Of a stretch of DNA of 41,293 bases, positions 1 through 6,101 are shown piece after piece. The notes under the pieces were generated by a model. It worked only from the letters and a program-made list of their open reading frames with translations, was not told the DNA's origin and did no database searches. The stretch is from positions 1 to 41,293 of the IMG/VR virus record IMGVR_UViG_3300006793_000079. One strand, given 5' to 3'. The translations under genes were made by a program, and so were the position numbers. The DNA comes from a virus. Each line of letters begins with the position of its first letter. The first letter of the stretch is position 1.

Positions 1-326
1 TCAAACTGTTCTCTTGCCTCTATGTAGGACATTTCGCCCCTACCTTTACATAGGTATAATATTTCTCTTGTAAACTTGTCTTCGCCTAGTTGTGCAACGT
101 CTGCGTTTAGTCTATCACTAGATCCCCAGTAATCTCGCCAATCGCTTTCTTTTGTTCCACGTCTTTTATTTTTTCTGCCTTTAAGTGGTGGCTTAGTAGT
201 TTTAAATTTTGCTAGTTTCTTGCCTATGTATTTTTGACCTGTAGTGGTATTTGTAATTAGATAAACAAATCCTTCATACTCATCTGGTATTTCTTTAACT
301 TTTTTACCTTGATACGTCCACTGCAT
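1..326 (-). CDS. GIY-YIG endonuclease-like protein, 5' part only
   Basis: This reading frame on the minus strand stays open from an ATG at 326 to the window edge, so about 108 N-terminal residues are visible and the C-terminus is outside. Near residues 19-37 it reads GFVYLITN...GQKYIGKK, which matches the first two strands of the GIY-YIG nuclease fold: FVY stands for GIY and YIG is exact. Further on, DYWGSS and REILYLCKG resemble the small Seg-like GIY-YIG proteins seen in T4-like marine phages. The family cuts DNA, either as homing endonucleases or in repair and degradation. The catalytic Arg and Glu are hard to assign because the protein is incomplete, although an EARE segment is present near the cut. 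It follows the 66-residue gene by 20 bp and is probably the last visible member of the gp47 operon. The ATG has no strong ribosome binding site, so the start is likely but not certain. Confidence 0.7.
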   Translation of the reverse strand, partial: MQWTYQGKKVKEIPDEYEGFVYLITNTTTGQKYIGKKLAKFKTTKPPLKGRKNKRRGTKESDWRDYWGSSDRLNADVAQLGEDKFTREILYLCKGRGEMSYIEAREQF

Positions 327-346
327 CAAGTATATATGCGAGCCTG

Positions 347-547
347 TTATTTTTTGCCTTCTCGTTTGGCTTTGAACTTTGTATGTATTTCATCACCGCG
401 GATTTTACTTAATTTTCGTATTTCTCTCAGCCATCTTCTGCTGGCTGCATGTGTTCTAAACGAAACTCTTGATTCAAATGCTTCGTTTGCTTTAAAATAT
501 TCTATATATGCTTTGGTTAACTTATCATGGATGTCATCTTCAATCAT
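347..547 (-). CDS. conserved small phage protein, unknown function (66 aa)
   Basis: A 66-residue, strongly charged and probably all-helical protein with a basic C-terminal half (RRWLREIRKLSKIRGDE, then a Lys/Arg-rich tail). Its ATG lies inside the end of hemC, an 8-nt overlap, which suggests translational coupling and supports it as a real gene. I think similar short proteins with a W-L-x-E-I-R-K-L core occur in T4-like marine phages, but I cannot name a function. The basic helix could bind nucleic acid or a protein partner; that is speculation. It is not a displaced HemC C-terminal domain, because no HemC motif can be matched. Confidence 0.6.
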   Translation of the reverse strand: MIEDDIHDKLTKAYIEYFKANEAFESRVSFRTHAASRRWLREIRKLSKIRGDEIHTKFKAKREGKK

Positions 548-1283
548 AATACATTGCCTTTAGTGTAATAGGATTACTTCCAGTAGCATGAGCTGCAAGT
601 TTTGTATGACAATCACCGCCTATGCCTTTTAAAAATGCACGTTCAACTTGTGCTTGGGCAAAAGTTTTCTTATCATTTACTTTTTTAACTATATCAATAG
701 TATCAACATCATTCTTTCTAGTTTGTAGTGCAATTATTCCTTGACCAACTGCCGGAATAGTTGGAATCTTAATCCAAGTACGCCTAATATCCAATGCTTT
801 AAGGCCAGCTTCAGCTAATACTATAGCATCATATTCTTTATTGTCAAGTTTTTCTAACCTAGTGTCAATGTTGCCTCTGATAGGCTTAATTTTTATATCT
901 AAATTGTCGTATAGTTCTTTTAATTGAGCAGTTCGTCTAGGACTGCTAGTACCAATAGTACATCCGTAGCCTACACTACCAACAATTACGTCATGAGGGC
1001 TATTACGTTTCAACATTGAAGCAATAATCAAATCCGGATGTTCTTCTCCAGGCATGTCTTTGAGACTATGCACAGCAATATCAATGTTTTCTTCTAATAA
1101 TTCGTTTTCAATAGCAGTACAGAACACACCTTTACCGCCAATTTCGTTAATTGGAGTATCGTTGTTTAAGTCACCATGTGTTTGTATTACAACTATTTCT
1201 GTTTCGTGAGAAATTTCACTGCACACACGTTCGGCGTATGCAAGTGCTAGTTTACTTCCTCTTGTTCCGACCTTTAGTTTCAT
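540..1283 (-). CDS. hemC: hydroxymethylbilane synthase (porphobilinogen deaminase), C-terminally shortened
   Basis: HemC joins four porphobilinogens into hydroxymethylbilane in tetrapyrrole (haem) synthesis. The 247 residues carry the family motifs in order: GTRGSKLAL (R8), GGKGVF (49-54), HSLKDMP with catalytic D76, GTSSPRR (R116, R117), IRGNIDTRL (R136, R142), PAVGQGI (177-183) and the cofactor loop GGDCHT with dipyrromethane-binding C225. Two features are odd. The protein ends 22 residues after the cofactor cysteine, where E. coli HemC has about 70, so most of domain 3 is missing. The residue matching E. coli R176 (AGLKR) is alanine (A163 in AGLKA). The start overlaps gp46 by 4 nt (ATGA) and the end overlaps the next gene by 8 nt, so it is cotranscribed with recombination genes. 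Family assignment is sure. Full catalytic activity is not. It is a host-derived auxiliary metabolic gene by inference. Confidence 0.95.
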   Translation of the reverse strand: MKLKVGTRGSKLALAYAERVCSEISHETEIVVIQTHGDLNNDTPINEIGGKGVFCTAIENELLEENIDIAVHSLKDMPGEEHPDLIIASMLKRNSPHDVIVGSVGYGCTIGTSSPRRTAQLKELYDNLDIKIKPIRGNIDTRLEKLDNKEYDAIVLAEAGLKALDIRRTWIKIPTIPAVGQGIIALQTRKNDVDTIDIVKKVNDKKTFAQAQVERAFLKGIGGDCHTKLAAHATGSNPITLKAMYYD

Positions 1284-3052
1284 TCTACAATGTCAATATC
1301 ATTCTCATATGAGGTAAATCCGTTTTCTTTGACAACTTTCATTACATAATTGACCCTTCCTATAAGTTCATCTTTGTGTGAGATAAGGAAAACGTTCTTG
1401 TCTCCGTCTCTGCCCATCTTTTTAAGAACAGCAAGCGATCCTTCAACTCCTGCTGTATCCATACCACTATCGATAAGTTCGTCAATAAACAATAAATTAA
1501 TTTTTTGATACAGACTTTCCCAAACATCACGGAATGCAAAGCTCATACCAAGTATAAGTCTGTTACGTTCACCTCTTGACAAGTTATCAAAGTCTAAGTC
1601 TTGTCCTAGTTGTGTAATTTCAACATTTAAATCGTTTTGGAATACAACACTGTGTGGTAATCCTAGTTTATCAAGATAGTATGTAAGTCTATTGTTAAGA
1701 TATGCTAAGTTTTGATCAATAATCTTCTTGCGAATAAAGCTATCTTTGTTGGTTAATAGTTTTAACAAGAAGTCTTGGTGTTCTTTATAATTTGTAAGAT
1801 CATTTACTGGCGACCAATCAATTTCTTGCATAGCAGTATGATTCAATTCATCAATTTGTGCTTGGTAAGGATCGGCTTCTTCTTGTTTTGATGTAAGAGA
1901 TTGTTTTAAACTGTCAACATTCTGCCTATGCTCGTATGCTTCTTTTGCAGTTTCATAAAACACAGTAGGTTTACCATTAATGTCACCAATTTCTTCCAGT
2001 GTCATAATTACTTCAGAACATTTTGCATTTATTTCTTGTGCATATGCTTTTGCGTCTTCGAGCTCTTTAGTTTTACGCTCTGCAATCTCTGCTTTTTTGT
2101 CTGCGTGTAGTTCTTGACCGCACGTATAACATGTAGCATCTTCTAAATCTGCGATGTCTTTATTTGCTTTATCAACAGACTTGTCAGCACGTTGTAGTGC
2201 TGGTTCTAATGTGCTTAATTCCTTTTTAAGAGCCAAAATAGCATTATTATGCTCAGTCCAGTTTGATAGTTTTTCATGCGATTCTAGTTCAGATTCAATA
2301 TCTAAATGCTCTAATTCGGCGATTCCTTCTTTGAGCTTCATTACATCGTTAGTACGTTTTGCTAACCAAGCCTTCTGATTACTTTGCAAACTACTGATAG
2401 TAGTTTCAATTTTGCTGTTAGCAGACTGTATTGCTTCAATTTTAAGTGTTTCTTGTGTAATTGAATCTTTAGTTTGCTTAACTTGTTCTTTTAAGTTGTC
2501 AGCCTTCTCAGACAGTATAGTAATACCCAACAATTGTTCGATAATAGCACGTTGGTCATTAGTGCGCATTGCAAGAAATGGCTCTGAGTAAGTATTAAGT
2601 GCAACAATATGTTTGAACATATCATGACTCATACCTAACAATGTGTTGATATGTTCTTGCGTCTTTCGACTATCACCTTGGCTTTCATCTGTTTGTTCTT
2701 GTTCTTGATTATTAATAAAGAATTTTAAAAATGTAGGAGAACGTCCTCTTTCAATTCTGTAGTCTATACCATCCTTTTCAAAATCAAGAGACACTAACAT
2801 ACCTTTTGAGTTAGTTTTGTTGATCAAGTTGTTGCGTTTGATATTTGTAAGTGCAGTACCGTATAATGCATAACTTAGTGCATTAATAATTGTAGTTTTA
2901 CCAGTACCGTTACGTGATCCGCTATCGTCGCCTCCTTGATCTAGGTTCTCTCCTAACACTAATGTTAGGTTCTCCTTACTAAAGTCAATTGCTTGAGTCT
3001 GGTTGCCCACACTCATAAAGTTTTTTACGGTTAAGTCTTTTACTTTTATCAT
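1280..3052 (-). CDS. 46: gp46 recombination endonuclease subunit, Rad50-like SMC ATPase
   Basis: Large subunit of the T4-type gp46/gp47 nuclease, the phage counterpart of Rad50/Mre11 (SbcC/SbcD). It resects DNA ends for recombination-dependent replication and host DNA breakdown. The 590 residues show a Walker A site (GSRNGTGKTT, 45-54), long coiled-coil arms around a zinc hook CYTC (C308, C311), the ABC signature LSRGER (about 491-496), Walker B LLFIDE (520-525) and the switch histidine in FLISHKDE. Length is close to T4 gp46 (560). The start overlaps the gp47 stop by one base (TAATG) and the end overlaps hemC by 4 nt, so the three are translationally coupled and transcribed from the promoter at 4086-4114. 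Confidence 0.96.
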   Translation of the reverse strand: MIKVKDLTVKNFMSVGNQTQAIDFSKENLTLVLGENLDQGGDDSGSRNGTGKTTIINALSYALYGTALTNIKRNNLINKTNSKGMLVSLDFEKDGIDYRIERGRSPTFLKFFINNQEQEQTDESQGDSRKTQEHINTLLGMSHDMFKHIVALNTYSEPFLAMRTNDQRAIIEQLLGITILSEKADNLKEQVKQTKDSITQETLKIEAIQSANSKIETTISSLQSNQKAWLAKRTNDVMKLKEGIAELEHLDIESELESHEKLSNWTEHNNAILALKKELSTLEPALQRADKSVDKANKDIADLEDATCYTCGQELHADKKAEIAERKTKELEDAKAYAQEINAKCSEVIMTLEEIGDINGKPTVFYETAKEAYEHRQNVDSLKQSLTSKQEEADPYQAQIDELNHTAMQEIDWSPVNDLTNYKEHQDFLLKLLTNKDSFIRKKIIDQNLAYLNNRLTYYLDKLGLPHSVVFQNDLNVEITQLGQDLDFDNLSRGERNRLILGMSFAFRDVWESLYQKINLLFIDELIDSGMDTAGVEGSLAVLKKMGRDGDKNVFLISHKDELIGRVNYVMKVVKENGFTSYENDIDIVE

Positions 3053-4062
3053 TAAAGCTCGCTATAAATGTCTAGCAACATTTTTTTATTAAAGTTATCG
3101 CTGTCAATTGCACTAATTTCTTTTGATACAATTTCGTCAACGCTTTCAAAAGTTGAAATATCTAAGTCGGTTGTAATTTCTTCAATTTGTTTCTGTGGAA
3201 TTAGTGTTATCTCTCTACAGTTGTGAGTAGAGATATAAGTCTCTTTAATGTATTGTGCTTCTTCATAACTAATTGGCAAGTCAAGTGTAACACGTAGATA
3301 CATTTTAGGTTTGATAATGTCTTGGTTTGGGTCTAGTAGTTTGCTTAATGTAGTTGTACGATACTTAGGACAGTTCCACCAATTAATGTATTCAGGTTCT
3401 TTATTATTTTCTCTATCAAGTATCATCATGCCACGCTCGTCGTCCCATGCATCTGCATAGTTGTGTGGAAATGCATTACCAATGTAATGAATCTTACCTT
3501 GTACTTGACGTTTATGGAAGTGTCCACTAAACACATAGTCTTGATTTTTAAAATGCGACGGCTTTAGATCACCGTGGTCAGGCATTTTAACAAGTGCATT
3601 CATATAAAAGCTAGGAAGTTCAAAGTGACCAAACATGTACTTGGCTTTAATCTTTTCTATCTTCTTCCATTCGTCGCCTACTAACCAAGGAACAAGTACT
3701 ACATCTTCTTCCTCATATATTCCATCAACAAGTGTTACTCCAGGAATATGTCTACCAAAGATAGTAGAGCTTACATCACGCTTGTCTTTATAGTATAAAT
3801 CATGATTGCCAACAAACATATAAAACTTATCAAATGCAGCACCTAGTTTTTCGAGGCATCTTATAGTAGCATCCATAGTTGTAAGGTTAAGACTGTTCCT
3901 GTTATGGTGCCAGTCGCCACAAAATATGCCTGTTTCACAGCCATTAGCTTGTGCTTGTTCGATATACCAGTCTACAAATTCTTCGCAGTCGTCGTTATGT
4001 ACTTTTGAGTTGCCTTTTAGACCAAAGTGAATATCGGTAAAGACAGCAGCTTTCTTAAACAA
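3052..4062 (-). CDS. 47: gp47 recombination endonuclease subunit, Mre11-like phosphoesterase
   Basis: Nuclease subunit partnering gp46. The 336 residues carry the calcineurin-type metallophosphoesterase motifs in order: D10/H12 (FTDIHFG), D50/H52 (GDWHHN), N86/H87/D88 (VGNHD), H146 (GHFE) and H181/H183 (GHFHKR). These are the metal ligands of the Mre11 family. The length matches T4 gp47 (339). The best start is a TTG at 4062: a GGAG lies 8 nt upstream and the resulting N-terminus (MFKKAAVFTDIHFG) has the usual spacing to the first motif, while no ATG fits as well. It is the first gene after the promoter at 4086-4114 and is coupled to gp46 through TAATG. Confidence 0.96.
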   Translation of the reverse strand: MFKKAAVFTDIHFGLKGNSKVHNDDCEEFVDWYIEQAQANGCETGIFCGDWHHNRNSLNLTTMDATIRCLEKLGAAFDKFYMFVGNHDLYYKDKRDVSSTIFGRHIPGVTLVDGIYEEEDVVLVPWLVGDEWKKIEKIKAKYMFGHFELPSFYMNALVKMPDHGDLKPSHFKNQDYVFSGHFHKRQVQGKIHYIGNAFPHNYADAWDDERGMMILDRENNKEPEYINWWNCPKYRTTTLSKLLDPNQDIIKPKMYLRVTLDLPISYEEAQYIKETYISTHNCREITLIPQKQIEEITTDLDISTFESVDEIVSKEISAIDSDNFNKKMLLDIYSEL

Positions 4063-4085
4063 ATTAGAGTCTCCAGTTTTGTATT

Positions 4086-4114
4086 ATTATACATGAAATT
4101 GATTAAAGTGTCAA
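4086..4114 (-). promoter_or_regulatory. sigma-70-type promoter for gp47-gp46-hemC operon
   Basis: On the minus strand TTGACA (4114-4109) and TATAAT (4091-4086) are separated by exactly 17 bp, a perfect consensus for a host-type sigma-70 promoter. The -35 box overlaps the stop codon of gp55. Transcription would start near 4079 and the gp47 TTG is 24 nt downstream of the -10 box, with GGAG between them. Basis: sequence, plus the known bacterial consensus. Confidence 0.85.
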
Positions 4115-4944
4115 GTAGTTTTTTTCTTAGCAGCTTCTTCACGCTTCTGTGCGGCTTCCCACTCCCCAGCATGTTGTCTGGTATAACTTGGATTCATATT
4201 ATTCATTTCAAGAATATCGTCTCTAATGTTTTGATTACGCTTTTCTAAGTTGATAACACGCACAAAACTGTTAGTAACCGCGGCTGTATAGTATGCAAAC
4301 GGATTATTAGACTTTGATTCGTCAAATTGCAAACCAATTTGTGATAATTGAAGAATTGCTTGTCCTTTCATCTCATCGTTGTAAGTATAACCACGTACAT
4401 TGCCACGTGTAGCATAACGATCAACAAGTTTCATCCACATGCGAGCAAGTTCATTAGTCGCTCTAGCATGTTTTAAACTAAATCCACCGTTTTCCATGCC
4501 GCCTTCCCAGTGACTTTTGCCCACTAATATCAATTCACCATCCTCGTTAAACTTGTAGTGTTGAAAAGGTGGAAAATTAAGTTTAACTTTTGTATCGGCT
4601 ATTGTTTTTGGTGTCTTTTTCCGTCCTGGCTCGTCTGGAATATGGTCAAATGTCATTATACGGAAGATTAATTCTTCTTTTGTAATTTTTCTATAGTCAA
4701 CTTCGCATTCAGCCTGTTTAACCTTTTCGCCTGCTTTTCTTCTTGCTTCGTAATCAGCAGTTGATAAGCGTTTTGCTTTGTTTCGTTTTGCTTCTGCAAT
4801 AGTTCTTATGTTAATTTTATCAACATCTGGTAAAATGATGTCAAATTGGTGGTAGTCAGTATCAATAAAGCTACAAAATCCTGACTTTGATTTATGTATC
4901 TGTTTAAGTAAGTCTTTATTGTTGAGGTAATTCACTTTTCTCAT
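4111..4944 (-). CDS. 55: gp55-like sigma factor for late transcription, with a long insertion
   Basis: T4 gp55 is the phage sigma factor that lets host RNA polymerase use TATAAATA late promoters. Residues 3-15 (KVNYLNNKDLLKQ) match the T4 N-terminus (YNYVNNKELLQ). Residues about 162-246 match its sigma-region-2-like core: GYTYNDEMKGQAILQLSQIG corresponds to the T4 [21 protein letters not shown] segment, followed by FDESKSNNPFAYYT (T4 FDETKYKNPHAYIT) and NSFVRVINLEKR. At 277 residues it is about 90 longer than T4 gp55 (185). The excess is mostly a basic stretch of about 130 residues (27-160) between the two conserved parts. The tail is Lys/Glu-rich and lacks the hydrophobic clamp-binding end of T4 gp55 (...SLDFLYEANDY). 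It has its own promoter (4969-4997) and lies next to gp47, as in related marine phages. Confidence 0.82.
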   Translation of the reverse strand: MRKVNYLNNKDLLKQIHKSKSGFCSFIDTDYHQFDIILPDVDKINIRTIAEAKRNKAKRLSTADYEARRKAGEKVKQAECEVDYRKITKEELIFRIMTFDHIPDEPGRKKTPKTIADTKVKLNFPPFQHYKFNEDGELILVGKSHWEGGMENGGFSLKHARATNELARMWMKLVDRYATRGNVRGYTYNDEMKGQAILQLSQIGLQFDESKSNNPFAYYTAAVTNSFVRVINLEKRNQNIRDDILEMNNMNPSYTRQHAGEWEAAQKREEAAKKKTT

Positions 4945-4968
4945 AGTTTCTCCTGGAGTTATCTATAT

Positions 4969-4997
4969 ATTATAATATACTCTGATAATTTTGTCAA
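4969..4997 (-). promoter_or_regulatory. sigma-70-type promoter for gp55
   Basis: On the minus strand TTGACA (4997-4992) and TATAAT (4974-4969) are 17 bp apart, a perfect consensus. An AGGAGA ribosome binding site precedes the gp55 ATG at 4944. Beyond the two boxes it shares TTGACAAAAT and AGAGTATAT with the promoter at 38318-38346, which suggests a common phage early-promoter type. The -35 box touches the divergent late promoter at 4997-5004. Confidence 0.87.
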
Positions 4998-5004
4998 CTA
5001 AATA
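4997..5004 (+). promoter_or_regulatory. late promoter (gp55 type) before the virion module
   Basis: ACTAAATA lies 19 nt upstream of the ATG at 5023 and resembles the T4 late promoter TATAAATA, with two mismatches at the weak 5' end. A TAGGAG ribosome binding site follows at 5011-5016. The same core TAAATA precedes four other virion gene blocks in the window, always within 19-30 nt of the start codon, which makes chance unlikely. Confidence 0.65.
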
Positions 5005-5022
5005 ATACTATAGGAGATTATT

Positions 5023-5796
5023 ATGCCAAACAACCCATTATCTAGTATTGAAAATTTACAAGGTAGCAATCCGTCATCTGGTAACTCAGTTTCTAGCACT
5101 AGCAACGTTATAATTGATCCTAGTGCAAGGCGCCGAGGCAATTTACCTCCAGGAGCAGTTCCAACAAACGATTTAAATTTCGTTGAAGCTGACTGGGGAT
5201 CACAAACTGATCTTGATTGGAGAGTAAGATTGTCTATGCCTCCAAATTTTCAAAACAGTTCAGTGATGTCGCCGTTATTAGAAACTAACGGATTTATGTT
5301 TCCTTTTACTCCGCAAATTACTATGGAACACACAGCTAACTACAATGCTCTTCATCCTACACATAGTAATTATCCCTTTCCTGCTTATCAGAACAGTCAA
5401 GTGAGTTCTTTAACTATGATTGGAGAATTTTTTGTAGAAAATGCAAAAGAAGCAGAATATTGGGTAGCTGCAACACATTATTTAAGAAGTGTAACTAAAA
5501 TGGCATATGGTGCAACTAGCAATCAAGGTTCGCCACCACCAGTAGTAAAGTTAAATGGGTATGGCGACTTTGTATTTAAAGACGTTCCTGTAACAGTAAC
5601 ATACTTTACAGTTGATATGCCAAACGATGTAGATTACATTCAGTGTAACGTAGGAGAAAACGGAACATGGGTTCCGGTTAGAAGTCAAGTTAACGTTCAG
5701 GTACAGCCTACTTACAGTAGAAAAGCGGTAACTAAGTTTAGCTTAGATACATTTGTTTCCGGCGGCTATATTTCAAGCGGTAAAGGATTTATTTAA
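5023..5796 (+). CDS. tail tube cap/initiator-like structural protein (gp48/gp54 type, tentative)
   Basis: First gene of the virion module. The first ~45 residues of this 257-residue protein are Ser/Asn/Pro-rich. The body shows a pattern I associate with tube-like baseplate proteins of marine T4-like phages: DLDWRVRLSMPP, FMFPFTPQI, THSNYPFPAYQNSQ, EAEYWVAATHYLRSVTKM, PPPVVKLNGYGDF and VDMPNDVDYIQ. T4 gp48 and gp54 cap the baseplate and start tail-tube growth, and the next gene is gp53, so a cap or tube-initiator role fits. The match is by remembered family pattern and context, not by a diagnostic motif. It could equally be another hub or tube-adaptor protein. Its stop overlaps the gp53 start (TAATG). 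Confidence 0.6.
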   Translation: MPNNPLSSIENLQGSNPSSGNSVSSTSNVIIDPSARRRGNLPPGAVPTNDLNFVEADWGSQTDLDWRVRLSMPPNFQNSSVMSPLLETNGFMFPFTPQITMEHTANYNALHPTHSNYPFPAYQNSQVSSLTMIGEFFVENAKEAEYWVAATHYLRSVTKMAYGATSNQGSPPPVVKLNGYGDFVFKDVPVTVTYFTVDMPNDVDYIQCNVGENGTWVPVRSQVNVQVQPTYSRKAVTKFSLDTFVSGGYISSGKGFI

Positions 5797-6101
5797 TGAA
5801 AATATCTTACGAAAACAATAGTCCTTGGTTTAATACTAGTGTTGTTAATAATGAATATCTAGACATCTTAACTATTAGACCAATACCAGTTAGTGATGAT
5901 GACATATTATATGAAGTACAACCTCAATATACATATAGACCAGATTTGTTAGCATTTGATCTATATGGAACAAAGAATTTATGGTGGGTTTTTGCACAGC
6001 GCAATATTGACCTACTTAAAGATCCAGTTTACGACTTAGTTCCTGGAGTTAAAATATTTTTGCCTAAGGGCGATTCGTTAGCAAGACAATTAGGATTTTA
6101 A
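5796..6101 (+). CDS. 53: gp53-like baseplate wedge subunit
   Basis: A 101-residue protein with the compact gp53/LysM-like layout: RPDLLAFDLYGTKNLWWVFAQ (about 48-68), then a NIDLL...DPVYDLVPG segment and KIFLP. The pair 'YG...WWV' and the closing 'G..I.LP' are typical of the small phage gp53-like wedge proteins. T4 gp53 (196 aa) attaches the wedge to the central hub. The short length is common in marine T4-like phages. It sits between the tube-cap candidate (1-base overlap) and the hub candidate (start at the next base), consistent with assembly of the inner baseplate. Confidence 0.75.
   Translation: MKISYENNSPWFNTSVVNNEYLDILTIRPIPVSDDDILYEVQPQYTYRPDLLAFDLYGTKNLWWVFAQRNIDLLKDPVYDLVPGVKIFLPKGDSLARQLGF

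Noticed and set aside
347-547. Possibility that the 66-residue gene is a frameshifted HemC domain 3
   Set aside because: Its sequence has no match to the HemC C-terminal pattern and it has its own ATG in a coupling overlap, so hemC is truncated rather than frameshifted.
309-563. 84-residue plus-strand frame at the left end
   Set aside because: Overlaps the 66-residue gene and hemC end on the other strand; low-complexity Leu/Ser-rich translation without a family pattern.
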